A stretch of DNA of 64,000 nucleotides from Planctomycetota bacterium (GTDB lineage Bacteria > Planctomycetota > MHYJ01 > JACQXL01). The notes below the pieces were generated by a model, which was not told where the DNA came from, did no database searches, and was given only the letters and a program-made list of their open reading frames with translations. Shown in pieces: positions 61,261 to 64,000 of the stretch. A program made the position numbers and the translations under genes. The stretch is taken from assembly GCA_016235865.1 (NCBI GenBank), contig JACRIK010000026.1, positions 62,001 through 126,000 of the forward strand, given 5' to 3'. Each line of letters opens with the position of its first letter. The first letter of the stretch is position 1.

Positions 61261-61980
61261 ATGAAGCGATTAATTATTTTTTTGGCATTCCTTATCGCAG
61301 TTATAGGGCTGTTGATATTCTACAGGTATGGCAGGTCTATATGGGGTCCGGTTGTTGTTAAGATAAAAGGTAAGCTTAAGGTTGAGGATGTCATACAAAG
61401 AATTGGCACGTCTGTTGATTCGAGATTGCAGGCGTATTTTGACAAGTCAGGTGCTAATTATCCGCCTCGTAAAATATCGTTTCTTGCATTTAAGACGGAA
61501 AAGCAATTAGAGCTGTGGTCAGAACAAGACGGCAAATGGATTTATATCAAATCATATCCCATCCTCGGCGCCAGCGGCAAGATTGGTCCCAAATTACAGG
61601 AAGGGGATTGGCAGGTGCCCGAGGGAATTTATGGCGTTGTTGGTCTTAATCCAAACAGCAGTTATTACCTTTCAATAAAGATAAATTATCCCAATGACTA
61701 TGATATCCAAAAGGCAGCACAGGATGGTCGTCAAAATCTAGGCGGGAATATATTTATGCACGGCAAGACAAACTCAATCGGATGTTTGGCAATGGGAGAC
61801 GAGGCGATAGAAGAATTGTTCGTGCTTTCTTACCGGGTTGGTTATCCTAATATTAAGGTGATTATTGCTCCGTATGACTTACGAATTCCGCAATCTATGC
61901 CTCAGCTGTCTTTAAGTATATTATGGTTTCCTGAACTATGTGACAATATTAAAAAGGAATTGTTGTATTTCAAGCGATAA
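61261..61980 (+). CDS. L,D-transpeptidase (YkuD family)
   Basis: The 239-residue protein has an N-terminal membrane or signal segment (about residues 3-22) and a YkuD catalytic domain. The domain shows YPILGASGKIGPKLQEGDW, GNIFMHGKTNSIGCLAMGDE (catalytic His and Cys). It should form 3-3 peptidoglycan cross-links or attach proteins outside the membrane. The ATG at 61261 follows cassette repeat 2 by a few bases and no own promoter is visible. Confidence 0.85.
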   Translation: MKRLIIFLAFLIAVIGLLIFYRYGRSIWGPVVVKIKGKLKVEDVIQRIGTSVDSRLQAYFDKSGANYPPRKISFLAFKTEKQLELWSEQDGKWIYIKSYPILGASGKIGPKLQEGDWQVPEGIYGVVGLNPNSSYYLSIKINYPNDYDIQKAAQDGRQNLGGNIFMHGKTNSIGCLAMGDEAIEELFVLSYRVGYPNIKVIIAPYDLRIPQSMPQLSLSILWFPELCDNIKKELLYFKR

Positions 61981-61987
61981 GCACGCT

Positions 61988-62033
61988 GATTATCCCGCGT
62001 CGTTAATTTTCATCATATTCAAGAAGTGGTAAA
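61988..62033 (+). repeat. Cassette repeat, copy 3 (most diverged)
   Basis: GATTATCCCGCG at the left and ATCATATTCAAGAAGTGGTA at the right match the same parts of copy 1. The end still reads IFIIFKKW and stop. It begins a few bases after the L,D-transpeptidase stop. Confidence 0.75.
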
Positions 62034-62054
62034 CGCTTTTCCGGTGTAATTTTC

Positions 62055-62082
62055 TTGATATAATCGATTAGGCTGGTATGGT
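62055..62082 (+). promoter_or_regulatory. Possible promoter of the receiver-domain gene
   Basis: TTGATA (62055-62060), 16-base spacer, TATGGT (62077-62082), giving a leader of about 9 bases before the ATG at 62098. No Shine-Dalgarno site is seen. Confidence 0.4.
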
Positions 62083-62097
62083 AACATTCGATATCAT

Positions 62098-62499
62098 ATG
62101 AGCGGCAAAAGAGCGAAAATATTGGTGGTCGATGATGACCAGTCATTCGGCGAGATGATGGTAAAATTTCTGGCCGAACTAAACTACGCGCCCGTCCATT
62201 TCATTGGCGGTGTAGAAGCCCTGAAGCATCTGAATGACAATCCGGTTAATCTGATGATTCTGGATATCCGGATGCCCGGGATGGATGGCCTTGAGGTCAT
62301 CCGGCAGGCGCAGTTGATAAATGCCGGCCTGCCGATAATCGTGGTTTCCGGTTTTCTTACCCAGCCCGTGATAGATGATATGACCAGGTTAAATGTGGCT
62401 GACTATTTCACCAAGCCGGTTCAATTGAGCGACTTGAGGGACCGGGTGGCATTCAAACTCGCCTGCACCATGCTTAGCCGGGGATTTCCGGACCGGTAA
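62098..62499 (+). CDS. Single-domain response regulator
   Basis: The 133-residue protein is a lone receiver domain: acidic DDD in ILVVDDDQSFGE, phospho-acceptor Asp in LMILDIRMPGMDGLE, switch Ser in IIVVSGF and Lys in DYFTKPVQLSDL. No output domain follows, so it acts by protein contact (CheY-like or as a shuttle). No histidine kinase is in the window. Confidence 0.9.
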   Translation: MSGKRAKILVVDDDQSFGEMMVKFLAELNYAPVHFIGGVEALKHLNDNPVNLMILDIRMPGMDGLEVIRQAQLINAGLPIIVVSGFLTQPVIDDMTRLNVADYFTKPVQLSDLRDRVAFKLACTMLSRGFPDR

Positions 62500-62501
62500 G
62501 C

Positions 62502-62543
62502 CGGTTATCGTCGCAGTCTTTGTCATATTTAGGAAGTGGTAAG
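62502..62543 (+). repeat. Cassette repeat, copy 4
   Basis: GGTTATCGTCGCAGTCTTTG then TCATATTTAGGAAGTGGTA matches copy 1 with about four changes over 38 bases and reads VIVAVFVIFRKW and stop. It starts two bases after the response regulator stop. Confidence 0.88.
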
Positions 62544-62560
62544 GCATTCCATAAAAGGGC

Positions 62561-62589
62561 TTGACTTTTAAGGAATAGTTTCGTATATT
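62561..62589 (+). promoter_or_regulatory. Promoter and long leader of the 62772 gene
   Basis: TTGACT (62561-62566), 17-base spacer, TATATT (62584-62589). The leader to the ATG at 62772 is about 175 bases and holds GGGCAATGTTGCCC (near 62650) and ACGGGAAAACTCCGT (near 62712), two small stems. It does not match any riboswitch I can recall. Confidence 0.5.
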
Positions 62590-62771
62590 TCCAGCATCTC
62601 AAGATTGATTAACCTTAATGCTTTAGGTTTTTCTTAACTGTAATTTTAGGGCAATGTTGCCCGGTAAAACAGGAAAATAGCCGAGAAGGAAATGTGTCCA
62701 TACGGGAAAACTCCGTGGTTTGATGCAGTTTTTAGGGTGGATCAAACATTCATATATATGGAGGAAAGATT

Positions 62772-64000
62772 ATGAAAAAAGTAATTATTCCTATTCTGAC
62801 CATAATATTCCTAATCGGCCTCATTACTTCGTCTCAGCAGGCTAAAACAGACACCAAGGAAGATTTACGCGGCAAATTGGCCCAGGGCAAGCAGCTTTGC
62901 AAGCCGGTCATCAAAAATGACCCTGATGGCACAGCCAGATGTTACCGGGATTATGAGGGCGCCCTGAAACTATTTCGGGAGATTGTGTCCTATGGCCTGG
63001 GTCAAGATGTTTACGGGGAGGCCCAGCTCAATGTGGCCAAGACCTTGGGCAAGCTCGGAAGAACTGAAGAAGCTGTCGAAGAATACAGAAAACTAATAAG
63101 GGCCGTCGGGGCCCTGACGAGCACTAGAGATTCATCCCCCGCTAGTATGCGCTTAAAAGATTACCGCTCTCAAGCGCAAAAAGAGATTGCTTATCTTTAC
63201 TTTAACAACAAGCAGTATAAGGAGGCATTGGAGGCCATTGTTGAAGCTCAAAAGTATCCGTTTGGAACGGGATGTGGGACTTGTGACATAGAAATCTATT
63301 TGGAAGATGCAGAATTCACAGGCCGTTGTTATGAAAAATTGGGCGAAACCGATAAAGCCGTGGACTTGTATTGGAAGGCGACTCGCAAATCAAGTTTTAA
63401 TATGGTCCGCGATATACCGTTAGCTTTAACCGATATTTATATTGCGCGCGGTAAGGTTGACGAGATTAAGGCTTTAGCCGAAGCCGAGGCCCAGAAGAGT
63501 AAAACTAGCGCCACAAAGGTTATTTTGGAATATCTGGAAATAGTGGCATTAAAGGATAAAGGTGATGTGGAGGGCCTTTTTAAATTAATAGTAGAAACGG
63601 TGAATAAAAGGGATAGATATTTGAACATGCTGTATTACCGAAAGGATTTATCTTGGAAAGTTGTCAAGGCGGCTGAAGCCTTGGGCAGCTTGGATGATAA
63701 GGCGGTAGGGTTTATCAGCAAGAAACTACTCGAACCTGAAAATCGTTGTGCTGTGTTTTGCGCGGGTTTTATTCAAAATAAACTTATTCTGCAGCCGATG
63801 TTAGACTCTTGCCCGACTGCTAATAGCAGGCAAACAATGAGGAGCTCTTCTTTTTTGGAATATAGCGAAACCTTTTATTCGCTAAAATCCCTGGCTTTAC
63901 CGTTTTTTGAAGAGGTTCTCAAGACCAGTAAGAACGAGCAAGAGCGTGCAAAGGTCGCGCAAATAATGGGATGTTTTCCGAGAATAGAAGCAGGTTTGGA
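62772..64000 (+). CDS. Exported TPR-type protein (3' end outside window)
   Basis: A GAGGAAAG site precedes the ATG at 62772. The frame stays open to the end of the window, about 409 residues. A signal peptide covers about residues 1-22 (VIIPILTIIFLIGLITSSQQ). Then come TPR-like helix pairs, e.g. EGALKLFREIVSYG, EAVEEYRKLIRAVG and KEALEAIVEAQKY, and a CGTCD segment. It is probably a periplasmic or surface scaffold. It follows cassette repeat 4, so it may be part of the cassette series or the flanking chromosome. Confidence 0.75.
   Translation, partial: MKKVIIPILTIIFLIGLITSSQQAKTDTKEDLRGKLAQGKQLCKPVIKNDPDGTARCYRDYEGALKLFREIVSYGLGQDVYGEAQLNVAKTLGKLGRTEEAVEEYRKLIRAVGALTSTRDSSPASMRLKDYRSQAQKEIAYLYFNNKQYKEALEAIVEAQKYPFGTGCGTCDIEIYLEDAEFTGRCYEKLGETDKAVDLYWKATRKSSFNMVRDIPLALTDIYIARGKVDEIKALAEAEAQKSKTSATKVILEYLEIVALKDKGDVEGLFKLIVETVNKRDRYLNMLYYRKDLSWKVVKAAEALGSLDDKAVGFISKKLLEPENRCAVFCAGFIQNKLILQPMLDSCPTANSRQTMRSSSFLEYSETFYSLKSLALPFFEEVLKTSKNEQERAKVAQIMGCFPRIEAGL

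Noticed and set aside
60611-62543. Classical integron with attC sites
   Set aside because: The repeats lack the conserved GTTRRRY / RYYYAAC boxes and the typical imperfect stem, and no integron integrase is seen. The likeness is in layout only.
62590-62771. c-di-GMP or c-di-AMP riboswitch before the last gene
   Set aside because: The stems do not match the conserved cores I know for these classes.
1-64000. tRNA or rRNA genes
   Set aside because: No cloverleaf with TTCRA-type arms or rRNA core sequence was noticed in any intergenic gap; a covariance search would be needed to be certain.

Overview
The window (about 50% G+C by eye) looks like chromosome of an uncultured bacterium, most likely of the PVC group and plausibly Planctomycetota. 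The grounds are two secreted TPR + DUF1080-type proteins, delta-60 and other repeat lipoproteins, a membrane pyrophosphatase of the K+-dependent type, HEAT/VWA secreted proteins, and many small palindromic repeats between and inside genes. No rRNA, tRNA or CRISPR was seen. The taxonomic call is inference; there is no marker rRNA here.

Layout. 0-8.5 kb: an operon with the 3' end of folP, the c-di-AMP pair cdaA-cdaR, an ABC exporter with a companion protein, then hppA and rsfS. 8.7-11.3 kb: a small membrane protein and fusA. 11.3-14.6 kb: a repeat-rich accessory region with an 18-copy CGCAA array, a repeat lipoprotein and three 21-bp tandem arrays. 14.6-24.7 kb (minus strand): the TPR-DUF1080 pair, a nitrilase-family amidohydrolase, cdd, a CDF metal transporter, a membrane-fused spermidine-synthase-like protein, nnrE and a PreA-like dehydrogenase. 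24.7-35.7 kb: exported proteins, coaE, rho, a HEAT-VWA protein, pyrR-pyrB-pyrC, a metallopeptidase-like lipoprotein and a pseudouridine synthase. 35.7-49.5 kb: a 22-bp array, a delta-60 lipoprotein, a YgjP-like peptidase, a Yip1 protein, a B12-radical SAM enzyme, mutS, a TPR-SPOR lipoprotein, secA, then an accessory patch with an orphan gene, a transposase remnant and more 21-bp arrays, and ruvC.

49.5-60.3 kb is an energy-metabolism locus. A minus-strand operon hdrC-hdrB-hdrA-(exonuclease-WYL)-flxD-flxC-(VIT-like)-flxB-(HEAT membrane protein)-flxA faces a divergent etfB-etfA. It matches the HdrABC-FlxABCD electron-bifurcating complex, with three genes interleaved that I do not know from this cluster.

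60.3-62.5 kb holds what I consider the most unusual structure. The 3' end of a DUF486 membrane-protein gene is repeated three more times, each copy directly after the stop codon of the next one or two genes (hicBA, an L,D-transpeptidase, a receiver-domain protein). This resembles a gene-cassette array or serial insertion at one gene 3' end. A second genome-level theme is that several unrelated tandem arrays share a 21-bp (once 22-bp) period, and most of their units carry an internal dyad.
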